Assembly (NCBI GenBank): GCA_949358305.1
Contig: CASHSZ010000029.1
Location: forward strand, 310,001-374,000
From: Strigamia acuminata
Taxonomy: Eukaryota; Arthropoda; Chilopoda; Geophilomorpha; Linotaeniidae
DNA length: 64,000 nucleotides
Direction: 5' to 3'
Positions within the stretch are counted from its first letter, which is position 1. Every line of letters starts with the position of its first letter. Shown here piece after piece: positions 28,501-42,499 of the stretch. Both the position numbers and the translations under genes were made by a program. The notes under the pieces were generated by a model. It worked only from the letters and a program-made list of their open reading frames with translations, was not told the origin of the DNA and searched no databases.

Positions 28501-29659
28501 ATTGGTCTTGTGGTGTTTGTGCTAAGTCAACTGTGATGAGATCAAAAGTCTATTCTCCCAAATCATCGGTTGGATGTTTCTAAAACTTACATTGGAGCCT
28601 TCTACTAAGGTTTAAACACTATTTCTGAACATTCAGAGACATTGGACTTGTGGTGTTTGTGCTAAGTCAACTGCGATGTGAAATGAGCTCAAAATTTTTT
28701 TTTCAAAATTTATTGCTTGGGTGTTGCTAAAACTTAGATTGAAGGCTTCTACTAAGGTTTAAACACTATTTCTGAACATTCAGAGACATTGGTCTTGTGG
28801 TGTTTGTGCTAAGTCAACTGCGATGTGAAATGAGCTCGAAATTTTTTTCTTCAAAATTTAATGCTTGGGTGTTGCTAAAACTTATATTGAAGGCTTCTAC
28901 TAAGGTTTAAACACTATTTCTGAACATACAGAGACATTGGACTTGTGGTGTTTGTGCTAAGTAACTGTGATGAGATCAAAAGTCTATTCTCCCAAATCAT
29001 TGCTTGGATGTTGCTAAAACTTACATTGAAGGCTTCTACTAAGGTTTAAACACTATTTCTGAACATTCAGAGACATTGGTCTTGTGGTGTTTGTGCTAAG
29101 TCAACTGTGATGAGATCAAAAGTCTATTCTCCCAAATCATCGGTTAAATGTTATAAAACTTACATTGGAGCCTTCTACTAAGGTTTAAACACTATTTCTG
29201 AACATTCAGAGACATTGGTCTTGTGGTGTTTGTGCTAAGTCAACTGTGATGAGATCAAAAGTCTATTCTCCCAAATCATCGGTTAAATGTTTCTAAAACT
29301 TACATTGGAGCCTTCTACTAAGGTTTAAACACTATTTCTGAACATTCAGAGACATTGAACTTGTGGTGTTTGTGCTAAGTAACTGTGATGAGATCAAAAG
29401 TCTATTCTCCCAAATCATTGCTTGGATGTTGCTAAAACTTACATTGAAGGCTTCTACTAAGGTTTAAACACTATTTCTGAACATTCAGAGACATTGGTCT
29501 TGTGGTGTTTGTGCTAAGTCAACTGTGATGAGATCAAAGTCTATTCTCCCAAATCATCGGTTGGATGTTTCTAAAACTTACATTGGAGCCTTCTACTAAG
29601 GTTTAAACACTATTTCTGAACATTCAGAGACATTGGTCTTATGATGTTTGTGCTAAGTC

Positions 29660-32600
29660 AACTATGATGAGATCAAAAGTCTATTCTCCCAAATCATCGG
29701 TTGAATGTTTCTAAAACTTACATTGGAGCCTTCTACTAAGGTTTAAACACTATTTCTGAACATTCAGAGACATTGGACTTGTGGTGTTTGTGCTAAGTCA
29801 ACTCCGATGTAAAATGAGCTCAAAATTTTTTTTTCAAAATTTATTGCTTAGGTGTTGCTAAAACTTATATTGAAGGCTTCTACTAAGGTTTAAACACTAT
29901 TTCTGAACATTCAGAGACATTGGTCTTGTGGTGTTTGTGCTAAGTCAACTGCGATGTGAAATGAGCTCAAAATTTTTTTTTCAAAATTTAATGCTTGGGT
30001 GTTGCTAAAACTTATATTGAAGGCTTCTACTAAGGTTTAAACACTATTTCTGAACATTCAGAGACATTAGACTTGTGGTGTTTGTGCTAAGTCAACTGTG
30101 ATGAGATCAAAAGTTTATTCTCCCAAATCATTCGTTGGATGTTTCTAAAACTTACATTGGAGCCTTCTACTAAGGTTTAAACACTATTTCTGAACATTCA
30201 GAGACATTGGTCTTGTGGTGTTTGTGCTAAGTCAACTGTGATGAGATCAAAAGTCTATTCTCCCAAATCATCGGTTAAATGTTATAAAACTTACATTGGA
30301 GCCTTCTACTAAGGTTTAAACACTATTTCTGAACATTCAGAGACATTGGTCTTGTGGTGTTTGTGCTAAGTCAACTGTGATGAGATCAAAAGTCTATTCT
30401 CCCAAATCATCGGTTAAATGTTTCTAAAACTTACATTGGAGCCTTCTACTAAGGTTTAAACACTATTTCTGAACATTCAGAGACATTGGACTTGTGGTGT
30501 TTGTGCTAAGTAACTGTGATGAGATCAAAAGTCTATTCTCCCAAATCATTGCTTGGATGTTGCTAAAACTTACATTGAAGGCTTCTACTAAGGTTTAAAC
30601 ACTATTTCTGAACATTCAGAGACATTGGTCTTGTGGTGTTTGTGCTAAGTCAACTGTGATGAGATCAAAGTCTATTCTCCCAAATCATCGGTTGGATGTT
30701 TCTAAAACTTACATTGGAGCCTTCTACTAAGGTTTAAACACTATTTCTGAACATTCAGAGACATTGGTCTTATGGTGTTTGTGCTAAGTCAACTATGATG
30801 AGATCAAAAGTCTATTCTCCCAAATCATCGGTTGAATGTTTCTAAAACTTACATTGGAGCCTTCTACTAAGGTTTAAACACTATTTCTGAACATTCAGAG
30901 ACATTGGACTTGTGGTGTTTGTGCTAAGTCAACTGCGATGTAAAATGAGCTCAAAATTTTTTTTTCAAAATTTATTGCTTAGGTGTTGCTAAAACTTATA
31001 TTGAAGGCTTCTACTAAGGTTTAAACACTATTTCTGAACATTCAGAGACATTGGTCTTGTGGTGTTTGTGCTAAGTCAACTGCGATGTAAAATGAGCTCA
31101 AAATTTTTTTTTCAAAATTTAATGCTTGGGTGTTGCTAAAACTTATATTGAAGGCTTCTACTAAGGTTTAAACACTATTTCTGAACATTCAGAGACATTG
31201 GACTTGTGGTGTTTGTGCTAAGTCAACTGTGATGAGATCAAAAGTCTATTCTCCCAAATCATTGGTTGGATGTTTCTAAAACTTACATTGGAGCCTTCTA
31301 CTAAGGTTTAAACACTATTTCTGAACATTCAGAGACATTGGTCTTGTGGTGTTTGTGCTAAGTCAACTGTGATGAGATCAAAAGTCTATTCTCCCAAATC
31401 ATTGGTTGGATGTTTCTAAAACTTACATTGGAGCCTTCTACTAAGGTTTAAACACTATTTCTGAACATTCAGAGACATTGGTCTTGTGGTGTTTGTGCTA
31501 AGTCAACTGTGATGAGATCAAAAGTCTATTCTCCCAAATCATCGGTTGAATGTTTCTAAAACTTACATTGGAGCCTTCTACTAAGGTTTAAACACTATTT
31601 CTGAACATTCAGAGACATTGGCCTTGTGGTGTTTGTGCTAAGTCAACTGTGATGAGATCAAAAGTCTATTCTCCCAAATCATCGGTTAAATGTTTCTAAA
31701 ACTTACATTGGAGCCTTCTACTAAGGTTTAAACACTATTTCTGAACATTCAGAGACATTGGTCTTGTGGTGTTTGTGCTAAGTCAACTGTGATGAGATCA
31801 AAAGTCTATTCTCCCAAATCATTGGTTGGATGTTTCTAAAACTTACATTGGAGCCTTCTACTAAGGTTTAAACACTATTTCTGAACATTCAGAGACATTG
31901 GTCTTGTGGTGTTTGTGCTAAGTCAACTGTGATGAGATCAAAAGTCTATTCTCCCAAATCATCGGTTAAATGTTTCTAAAACTTACATTGGAGCCTTCTA
32001 CTAAGGTTTAAACACTATTTCTGAACATTCAGAGACATTGGTCTTGTGGTGTTTGTGCTAAGTCAACTGTGATGAGATCAAAAGTCTATTCTCCCAAATC
32101 ATCGGTTGGATGTTTCTAAAACTTACATTGGAGCCTTCTACTAAGGTTTAAACACTATTTCTGAACATTCAGAGACATTGGACTTGTGGTGTTTGTGCTA
32201 AGTCAACTGCGATGTGAAATGAGCTCAAAATTTTTTTTTCAAAATTTATTGCTTGGGTGTTGCTAAAACTTAGATTGAAGGCTTCTACTAAGGTTTAAAC
32301 ACTATTTCTGAACATTCAGAGACATTGGTCTTGTGGTGTTTGTGCTAAGTCAACTGCGATGTGAAATGAGCTCGAAATTTTTTTCTTCAAAATTTAATGC
32401 TTGGGTGTTGCTAAAACTTATATTGAAGGCTTCTACTAAGGTTTAAACACTATTTCTGAACATACAGAGACATTGGACTTGTGGTGTTTGTGCTAAGTAA
32501 CTGTGATGAGATCAAAAGTCTATTCTCCCAAATCATTGCTTGGATGTTGCTAAAACTTACATTGAAGGCTTCTACTAAGGTTTAAACACTATTTCTGAAC

Positions 32601-34585
32601 ATTCAGAGACATTGGTCTTGTGGTGTTTGTGCTAAGTCAACTGTGATGAGATCAAAAGTCTATTCTCCCAAATCATCGGTTGAATGTTTCTAAAACTTAC
32701 ATTGGAGCCTTCTACTAAGGTTTAAACACTATTTCTGAACATTCAGAGACATTGGACTTGTGGTGTTTGTGCTAAGTCAACTGCGATGTAAAATGAGCTC
32801 AAAATTTTTTTTTCAAAATTTATTGCTTAGGTGTTGCTAAAACTTATATTGAAGGCTTCTACTAAGGTTTAAACACTATTTCTGAACATTCAGAGACATT
32901 GGTCTTGTGGTGTTTGTGCTAAGTCAACTGCGATGTGAAATGAGCTCAAAATTTTTTTTTCAAAATTTAATGCTTGGGTGTTGCTAAAACTTATATTGAA
33001 GGCTTCTACTAAGGTTTAAACACTATTTCTGAACATTCAGAGACATTAGACTTGTGGTGTTTGTGCTAAGTCAACTGTGATGAGATCAAAAGTTTATTCT
33101 CCCAAATCATTCGTTGGATGTTTCTAAAACTTACATTGGAGCCTTCTACTAAGGTTTAAACACTATTTCTGAACATTCAGAGACATTGGTCTTGTGGTGT
33201 TTGTGCTAAGTCAACTGTGATGAGATCAAAAGTCTATTCTCCCAAATCATCGGTTAAATGTTATAAAACTTACATTGGAGCCTTCTACTAAGGTTTAAAC
33301 ACTATTTCTGAACATTCAGAGACATTGGTCTTGTGGTGTTTGTGCTAAGTCAACTGTGATGAGATCAAAAGTCTATTCTCCCAAATCATCGGTTAAATGT
33401 TTCTAAAACTTACATTGGAGCCTTCTACTAAGGTTTAAACACTATTTCTGAACATTCAGAGACATTGGACTTGTGGTGTTTGTGCTAAGTAACTGTGATG
33501 AGATCAAAAGTCTATTCTCCCAAATCATTGCTTGGATGTTGCTAAAACTTACATTGAAGGCTTCTACTAAGGTTTAAACACTATTTCTGAACATTCAGAG
33601 ACATTGGTCTTGTGGTGTTTGTGCTAAGTCAACTGTGATGAGATCAAAGTCTATTCTCCCAAATCATCGGTTGGATGTTTCTAAAACTTACATTGGAGCC
33701 TTCTACTAAGGTTTAAACACTATTTCTGAACATTCAGAGACATTGGTCTTATGGTGTTTGTGCTAAGTCAACTATGATGAGATCAAAAGTCTATTCTCCC
33801 AAATCATCGGTTGAATGTTTCTAAAACTTACATTGGAGCCTTCTACTAAGGTTTAAACACTATTTCTGAACATTCAGAGACATTGGACTTGTGGTGTTTG
33901 TGCTAAGTCAACTGCGATGTAAAATGAGCTCAAAATTTTTTTTTCAAAATTTATTGCTTAGGTGTTGCTAAAACTTATATTGAAGGCTTCTACTAAGGTT
34001 TAAACACTATTTCTGAACATTCAGAGACATTGGTCTTGTGGTGTTTGTGCTAAGTCAACTGCGATGTAAAATGAGCTCAAAATTTTTTTTTCAAAATTTA
34101 ATGCTTGGGTGTTGCTAAAACTTATATTGAAGGCTTCTACTAAGGTTTAAACACTATTTCTGAACATTCAGAGACATTGGACTTGTGGTGTTTGTGCTAA
34201 GTCAACTGTGATGAGATCAAAAGTCTATTCTCCCAAATCATTGGTTGGATGTTTCTAAAACTTACATTGGAGCCTTCTACTAAGGTTTAAACACTATTTC
34301 TGAACATTCAGAGACATTGGTCTTGTGGTGTTTGTGCTAAGTCAACTGTGATGAGATCAAAAGTCTATTCTCCCAAATCATTGGTTGGATGTTTCTAAAA
34401 CTTACATTGGAGCCTTCTACTAAGGTTTAAACACTATTTCTGAACATTCAGAGACATTGGTCTTGTGGTGTTTGTGCTAAGTCAACTGTGATGAGATCAA
34501 AAGTCTATTCTCCCAAATCATCGGTTGAATGTTTCTAAAACTTACATTGGAGCCTTCTACTAAGGTTTAAACACTATTTCTGAAC
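29660..34585. repeat. Dispersed repeated segment, 2,979-bp offset
   Basis: The segment from about 29,66x to about 31,60x recurs at about 32,64x to 34,58x with a constant 2,979-bp offset. Shared markers are AAGTTTATTC with CATTCGTTGG (30111 and 33090), the CGGTTGAATG monomer before it, a B pair, the GATCAAAGTC deletion (30661 region and 33640 region), and CTTATGGTG with CTATGATGAG. The sequence between the copies resembles the 26-29 kb stretch, including the GAGCTCGAAA variant at 27141, 28835 and 32371. Ends are approximate. Confidence 0.65.
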
Positions 34586-34995
34586 ATTCAGAGACATTGG
34601 TCTTGTGGTGTTTGTGCTAAGTCAACTGTGATGAGATCAAAAGTCTATTCTCCCAAATCATTGGTTGGATGTTTCTAAAACTTACATTGGAGCCTTCTAC
34701 TAAGGTTTAAACACTATTTCTGAACATTCAGAGACATTGGTCTTGTGGTGTTTGTGCTAAGTCAACTGTGATGAGATCAAAAGTCTATTCTCCCAAATCA
34801 TCGGTTGAATGTTTCTAAAACTTACATTGGAGCCTTCTACTAAGGTTTAAACACTATTTCTGAACATTCAGAGACATTGGTCTTGTGGTGTTTGTGCTAA
34901 GTCAACTGTGATGAGATCAAAAGTCTATTCTCCCAAATCATCGGTTAAATGTTATAAAACTTACATTGGAGCCTTCTACTAAGGTTTAAACACTA

Positions 34996-37543
34996 TTTCT
35001 GAACATTCAGAGACATTGGTCTTGTGGTGTTTGTGCTAAGTCAACTGTGATGAGATCAAAAGTCTATTCTCCCAAATCATCAATTGGATGTTTCTAAAAC
35101 TTACATTGGAGCCTTCTACTAAGGTTTAAACACTATTTCTGAACATTCAGAGACATTGGTCTTGTGGTGTTTGTGCTAAGTCAACTGTGATGAGATCAAA
35201 AGTCTATTCTCCCAAATCATTGGTTGGATGTTTCTAAAACTTACATTGGAGCCTTCTACTAAGGTTTAAACACTATTTCTGAACATTCAGAGACATTGGT
35301 CTTGTGGTGTTTGTGCTAAGTCAACTGTGATGAGATCAAAAGTCTATTCTCCCAAATCATCGGTTAAATGTTTCTAAAACTTACATTGGAGCCTTCTACT
35401 AAGGTTTAAACACTATTTCTGAACATTCAGAGACATTGGTCTTGTGGTGTTTGTGCTAAGTCAACTGTGATGAGATCAAAAGTCTATTCTCCCAAATCAT
35501 TGGTTGGATGTTTCTAAAACTTACATTGGAGCCTTCTACTAAGGTTTAAACACTATTTCTGAACATTCAGAGACATTGGTCTTGTGGTGTTTGTGCTAAG
35601 TCAACTGTGATGAGATCAAAAGTCTATTCTCCCAAATCATCGGTTAAATGTTTCTAAAACTTACATTGGAGCCTTCTACTAAGGTTTAAACACTATTTCT
35701 GAACATTCAGAGACATTGGTCTTGTGGTGTTTGTGCTAAGTCAACTGTGATGAGATCAAAAGTCTATTCTCCCAAATCATCGGTTGGATGTTTCTAAAAC
35801 TTACATTGGAGCCTTCTACTAAGGTTTAAACACTATTTCTGAACATTCAGAGACATTGGACTTGTGGTGTTTGTGCTAAGTCAACTGCGATGTGAAATGA
35901 GCTCAAAATTTTTTTTTCAAAATTTATTGCTTGGGTGTTGCTAAAACTTAGATTGAAGGCTTCTACTAAGGTTTAAACACTATTTCTGAACATTCAGAGA
36001 CATTGGTCTTGTGGTGTTTGTGCTAAGTCAACTGCGATGTGAAATGAGCTCAAAATTTTTTTCTTCAAAATTTAATGCTTGGGTGTTGCTAAAACTTATA
36101 TTGAAGGCTTCTACTAAGGTTTAAACACTATTTCTGAACATACAGAGACATTGGACTTGTGGTGTTTGTGCTAAGTAACTGTGATGAGATCAAAAGTCTA
36201 TTCTCCCAAATCATTGCTTGGATGTTGCTAAAACTTACATTGAAGGCTTCTACTAAGGTTTAAACACTATTTCTGAACATTCAGAGACATTGGTCTTGTG
36301 GTGTTTGTGCTAAGTCAACTGTGATGAGATCAAAAGTCTATTCTCCCAAATCATCAATTGGATGTTTCTAAAACTTACATTGGAGCCTTCTACTAAGGTT
36401 TAAACACTATTTCTGAACATTCAGAGACATTGGTCTTGTGGTGTTTGTGCTAAGTCAACTGTGATGAGATCAAAAGTCTATTCTCCCAAATCATTGGTTG
36501 GATGTTTCTAAAACTTACATTGGAGCCTTCTACTAAGGTTTAAACACTATTTCTGAACATTCAGAGACATTGGTCTTGTGGTGTTTGTGCTAAGTCAACT
36601 GTGATGAGATCAAAAGTCTATTCTCCCAAATCATCGGTTAAATGTTTCTAAAACTTACATTGGAGCCTTCTACTAAGGTTTAAACACTATTTCTGAACAT
36701 TCAGAGACATTGGTCTTGTGGTGTTTGTGCTAAGTCAACTGTGATGAGATCAAAAGTCTATTCTCCCAAATCATTGGTTGGATGTTTCTAAAACTTACAT
36801 TGGAGCCTTCTACTAAGGTTTAAACACTATTTCTGAACATTCAGAGACATTGGTCTTGTGGTGTTTGTGCTAAGTCAACTGTGATGAGATCAAAAGTCTA
36901 TTCTCCCAAATCATCGGTTAAATGTTTCTAAAACTTACATTGGAGCCTTCTACTAAGGTTTAAACACTATTTCTGAACATTCAGAGACATTGGTCTTGTG
37001 GTGTTTGTGCTAAGTCAACTGTGATGAGATCAAAAGTCTATTCTCCCAAATCATCGGTTGGATGTTTCTAAAACTTACATTGGAGCCTTCTACTAAGGTT
37101 TAAACACTATTTCTGAACATTCAGAGACATTGGACTTGTGGTGTTTGTGCTAAGTCAACTGCGATGTGAAATGAGCTCAAAATTTTTTTTTCAAAATTTA
37201 TTGCTTGGGTGTTGCTAAAACTTAGATTGAAGGCTTCTACTAAGGTTTAAACACTATTTCTGAACATTCAGAGACATTGGTCTTGTGGTGTTTGTGCTAA
37301 GTCAACTGCGATGTGAAATGAGCTCAAAATTTTTTTCTTCAAAATTTAATGCTTGGGTGTTGCTAAAACTTATATTGAAGGCTTCTACTAAGGTTTAAAC
37401 ACTATTTCTGAACATACAGAGACATTGGACTTGTGGTGTTTGTGCTAAGTAACTGTGATGAGATCAAAAGTCTATTCTCCCAAATCATTGCTTGGATGTT
37501 GCTAAAACTTACATTGAAGGCTTCTACTAAGGTTTAAACACTA
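34996..37543. repeat. Higher-order repeat, 1,274-bp unit in tandem (2 copies)
   Basis: Nine monomers make one unit: six class A (140 bp each), B1 (147), B2 (148) and A' (139), summing exactly to 1,274 bp. Copy 1 is 34996-36269 and copy 2 is 36270-37543. The unit opens with a rare subtype, CATCAATTGG, at 35081 and 36355. Order of subtypes after CAAATCAT is identical in the two copies: CAATTGG, TTGG, CGGTTAA, TTGG, CGGTTAA, CGGTTGG, B1, B2, A'. I saw no base difference between the copies by eye. Confidence 0.9.
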
Positions 37544-40500
37544 TTTCTGAACATTCAGAGACATTAGTCTTGTGGTGTTTGTGCTAAGTCAACTGTGATG
37601 AGATCAAAAGTCTATTCTCCCAAATCATCGGTTGGATGTTTCTAAAACTTACATTGGAGCCTTCTACTAAGGTTTAAACACTATTTCTGAACATTTAGAG
37701 ACATTGGTCTTATGGTGTTTGTGCTAAGTCAACTATGATGAGATCAAAAGTCTATTCTCCCAAATCATCGGTTGAATGTTTCTAAAACTTACATTGGAGC
37801 CTTCTACTAAGGTTTAAACACTATTTCTGAACATTCAGAGACATTGGTCTTGTGGTGTTTGTGCTAAGTCAACTGTGATGAGATCAAAAGTCTATTCTCC
37901 CAAATCATCGGTTGGATGTTTCTAAAACTTACATTGGAGCCTTCTACTAAGGTTTAAACACTATTTCTGAACATTCAGAGACATTGGACTTGTGGTGTTT
38001 GTGCTAAGTCAACTGCGATGTGAAATGAGCTCAAAATTTTTTTTTCAAAATTTATTGCTTAGGTGTTGCTAAAACTTATATTGAAGGCTTCTACTAAGGT
38101 TTAAACACTATTTCTGAACATTCAGAGACATTGGTCTTGTGGTGTTTGTGCTAAGTCAACTGCGATATGAAATGAGCTCAAAATTTTTTTTTCAAAATTT
38201 AATGCTTGGGTGTTGCTAAAACTTATATTGAAGGCTTCTACTAAGGTTTAAACACTATTTCTGAACATTCAGAGACATTAGACTTGTGGTGTTTGTGCTA
38301 AGTCAACTGTGATGAGATCAAAAGTCTATTCTCCCAAATCATCGGTTGAATGTTTCTAAAACTTACATTGGAGCCTTCTACTAAGGTTTAAACACTATTT
38401 CTGAACATTCAGAGACATTGGTCTTGTGGTGTTTGTGCTAAGTCAACTGTGATGAGATCAAAAGTCTATTCTCCCAAATCATTGGTTGGATGTTTCTAAA
38501 ACTTACATTGGAGCCTTCTACTAAGGTTTAAACACTATTTCTGAACATTCAGAGACATTGGTCTTGTGGTGTTTGTGCTAAGTCAACTGTGATGAGATCA
38601 AAAGTCTATTCTCCCAAATCATCGGTTAAATGTTTCTAAAACTTACATTGGAGCCTTCTACTAAGGTTTAAACACTATTTCTGAACATTCAGAGACATTG
38701 GTCTTGTGGTGTTTGTGCTAAGTCAACTGTGATGAGATCAAAAGTCTATTCTCCCAAATCATCGGTTGGATGTTTCTAAAACTTACATTGGAGCCTTCTA
38801 CTAAGGTTTAAACACTATTTCTGAACATTCAGAGACATTGGACTTGTGGTGTTTGTGCTAAGTCAACTGCGATGTGAAATGAGCTCAAAATTTTTTTTTC
38901 AAAATTTATTGCTTGGGTGTTGCTAAAACTTAGATTGAAGGCTTCTACTAAGGTTTAAACACTATTTCTGAACATTCAGAGACATTGGTCTTGTGGTGTT
39001 TGTGCTAAGTCAACTGCGATGTGAAATGAGCTCAAAATTTTTTTCTTCAAAATTTAATGCTTGGGTGTTGCTAAAACTTATATTGAAGGCTTCTACTAAG
39101 GTTTAAACACTATTTCTGAACATACAGAGACATTGGACTTGTGGTGTTTGTGCTAAGTAACTGTGATGAGATCAAAAGTCTATTCTCCCAAATCATTGCT
39201 TGGATGTTGCTAAAACTTACATTGAAGGCTTCTACTAAGGTTTAAACACTATTTCTGAACATTCAGAGACATTAGTCTTGTGGTGTTTGTGCTAAGTCAA
39301 CTGTGATGAGATCAAAAGTCTATTCTCCCAAATCATCGGTTGGATGTTTCTAAAACTTACATTGGAGCCTTCTACTAAGGTTTAAACACTATTTCTGAAC
39401 ATTTAGAGACATTGGTCTTATGGTGTTTGTGCTAAGTCAACTATGATGAGATCAAAAGTCTATTCTCCCAAATCATCGGTTGAATGTTTCTAAAACTTAC
39501 ATTGGAGCCTTCTACTAAGGTTTAAACACTATTTCTGAACATTCAGAGACATTGGTCTTGTGGTGTTTGTGCTAAGTCAACTGTGATGAGATCAAAAGTC
39601 TATTCTCCCAAATCATCGGTTGGATGTTTCTAAAACTTACATTGGAGCCTTCTACTAAGGTTTAAACACTATTTCTGAACATTCAGAGACATTGGACTTG
39701 TGGTGTTTGTGCTAAGTCAACTGCGATGTGAAATGAGCTCAAAATTTTTTTTTCAAAATTTATTGCTTAGGTGTTGCTAAAACTTATATTGAAGGCTTCT
39801 ACTAAGGTTTAAACACTATTTCTGAACATTCAGAGACATTGGTCTTGTGGTGTTTGTGCTAAGTCAACTGCGATATGAAATGAGCTCAAAATTTTTTTTT
39901 CAAAATTTAATGCTTGGGTGTTGCTAAAACTTATATTGAAGGCTTCTACTAAGGTTTAAACACTATTTCTGAACATTCAGAGACATTAGACTTGTGGTGT
40001 TTGTGCTAAGTCAACTGTGATGAGATCAAAAGTTTATTCTCCCAAATCATTCGTTGGATGTTTCTAAAACTTACATTGGAGCCTTCTACTAAGGTTTAAA
40101 CACTATTTCTGAACATTCAGAGACATTGGTCTTGTGGTGTTTGTGCTAAGTCAACTGTGATAAGATCAAAAGTCTATTCTCCCAAATCATCGGTTAAATG
40201 TTATAAAACTTACATTGGAGCCTTCTACTAAGGTTTAAACACTATTTCTGAACATTCAGAGACATTGGTCTTGTGGTGTTTGTGCTAAGTCAACTGTGAT
40301 GAGATCAAAAGTCTATTCTCCCAAATCATCGGTTAAATGTTTCTAAAACTTACATTGGAGCCTTCTACTAAGGTTTAAACACTATTTCTGAACATTCAGA
40401 GACATTGGACTTGTGGTGTTTGTGCTAAGTAACTGTGATGAGATCAAAAGTCTATTCTCCCAAATCATTGCTTGGATGTTGCTAAAACTTACATTGAAGG

Positions 40501-42499
40501 CTTCTACTAAGGTTTAAACACTATTTCTGAACATTCAGAGACATTGGTCTTGTGGTGTTTGTGCTAAGTCAACTGTGATGAGATCAAAAGTCTATTCTCC
40601 CAAATCATCGGTTGGATGTTTCTAAAACTTACATTGGAGCCTTCTACTAAGGTTTAAACACTATTTCTGAACATTCAGAGACATTGGACTTGTGGTGTTT
40701 GTGCTAAGTCAACTGCGATGTGAAATGAGCTCAAAATTTTTTTTTCAAAATTTATTGCTTAGGTGTTGCTAAAACTTATATTGAAGGCTTCTACTAAGGT
40801 TTAAACACTATTTCTGAACATTCAGAGACATTAGACTTGTGGTGTTTGTGCTAAGTCAACTGTGATGAGATCAAAAGTTTATTCTCCCAAATCATTCGTT
40901 GGATGTTTCTAAAACTTACATTGGAGCCTTCTACTAAGGTTTAAACACTATTTCTGAACATTCAGAGACATTGGTCTTGTGGTGTTTGTGCTAAGTCAAC
41001 TGTGATGAGATCAAAAGTCTATTCTCCCAAATCATCGGTTAAATGTTTCTAAAACTTACATTGGAGCCTTCTACTAAGGTTTAAACACTATTTCTGAACA
41101 TTCAGAGACATTGGACTTGTGGTGTTTGTGCTAAGTAACTGTGATGAGATCAAAAGTCTATTCTCCCAAATCATTGCTTGGATGTTGCTAAAACTTACAT
41201 TGAAGGCTTCTACTAAGGTTTAAACACTATTTCTGAACATTCAGAGACATTGGTCTTGTGGTGTTTGTGCTAAGTCAACTGTGATGAGATCAAAAGTCTA
41301 TTCTCCCAAATCATCGGTTGGATGTTTCTAAAACTTACATTGGAGCCTTCTACTAAGGTTTAAACACTATTTCTGAACATTCAGAGACATTGGACTTGTG
41401 GTGTTTGTGCTAAGTCAACTGCGATGTGAAATGAGCTCAAAATTTTTTTTTCAAAATTTATTGCTTAGGTGTTGCTAAAACTTATATTGAAGGCTTCTAC
41501 TAAGGTTTAAACACTATTTCTGAACATTCAGAGACATTGGTCTTGTGGTGTTTGTGCTAAGTCAACTGCGATGTGAAATGAGCTCAAAATTTTTTTTTCA
41601 AAATTTAATGCTTGGGTGTTGCTAAAACTTATATTGAAGGCTTCTACTAAGGTTTAAACACTATTTCTGAACATTCAGAGACATTAGACTTGTGGTGTTT
41701 GTGCTAAGTCAACTGTGATGAGATCAAAAGTTTATTCTCCCAAATCATTCGTTGGATGTTTCTAAAACTTACATTGGAGCCTTCTACTAAGGTTTAAACA
41801 CTATTTCTGAACATTCAGAGACATTGGTCTTGTGGTGTTTGTGCTAAGTCAACTGTGATGAGATCAAAAGTCTATTCTCCCAAATCATCGGTTAAATGTT
41901 ATAAAACTTACATTGGAGCCTTCTACTAAGGTTTAAACACTATTTCTGAACATTCAGAGACATTGGTCTTGTGGTGTTTGTGCTAAGTCAACTGTGATGA
42001 GATCAAAAGTCTATTCTCCCAAATCATCGGTTAAATGTTATAAAACTTACATTGGAGCCTTCTACTAAAGTTTAAACACTATTTCTGAACATTCAGAGAC
42101 ATTGGACTTGTGGTGTTTGTGCTAAGTAACTGTGATGAGATCAAAAGTCTATTCTCCCAAATCATTGCTTGGATGTTGCTAAAACTTACATTGAAGGCTT
42201 CTACTAAGGTTTAAACACTATTTCTGAACATTCAGAGACATTGGTCTTGTGGTGTTTGTGCTAAGTCAACTGTGATGAGATCAAAAGTCTATTCTCCCAA
42301 ATCATCGGTTGAATGTTTCTAAAACTTACATTGGAGCCTTCTACTAAGGTTTAAACACTATTTCTGAACATTCAGAGACATTGGTCTTGTGGTGTTTGTG
42401 CTAAGTCAACTGTGATGAGATCAAAAGTCTATTCTCCCAAATCATCGGTTAAATGTTATAAAACTTACATTGGAGCCTTCTACTAAGGTTTAAACACTA

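Noticed and set aside
27121-37400. Long T/A runs of class B monomers as origins or promoters
   Set aside because: They are a constant part of class B monomers, with no other supporting signals.
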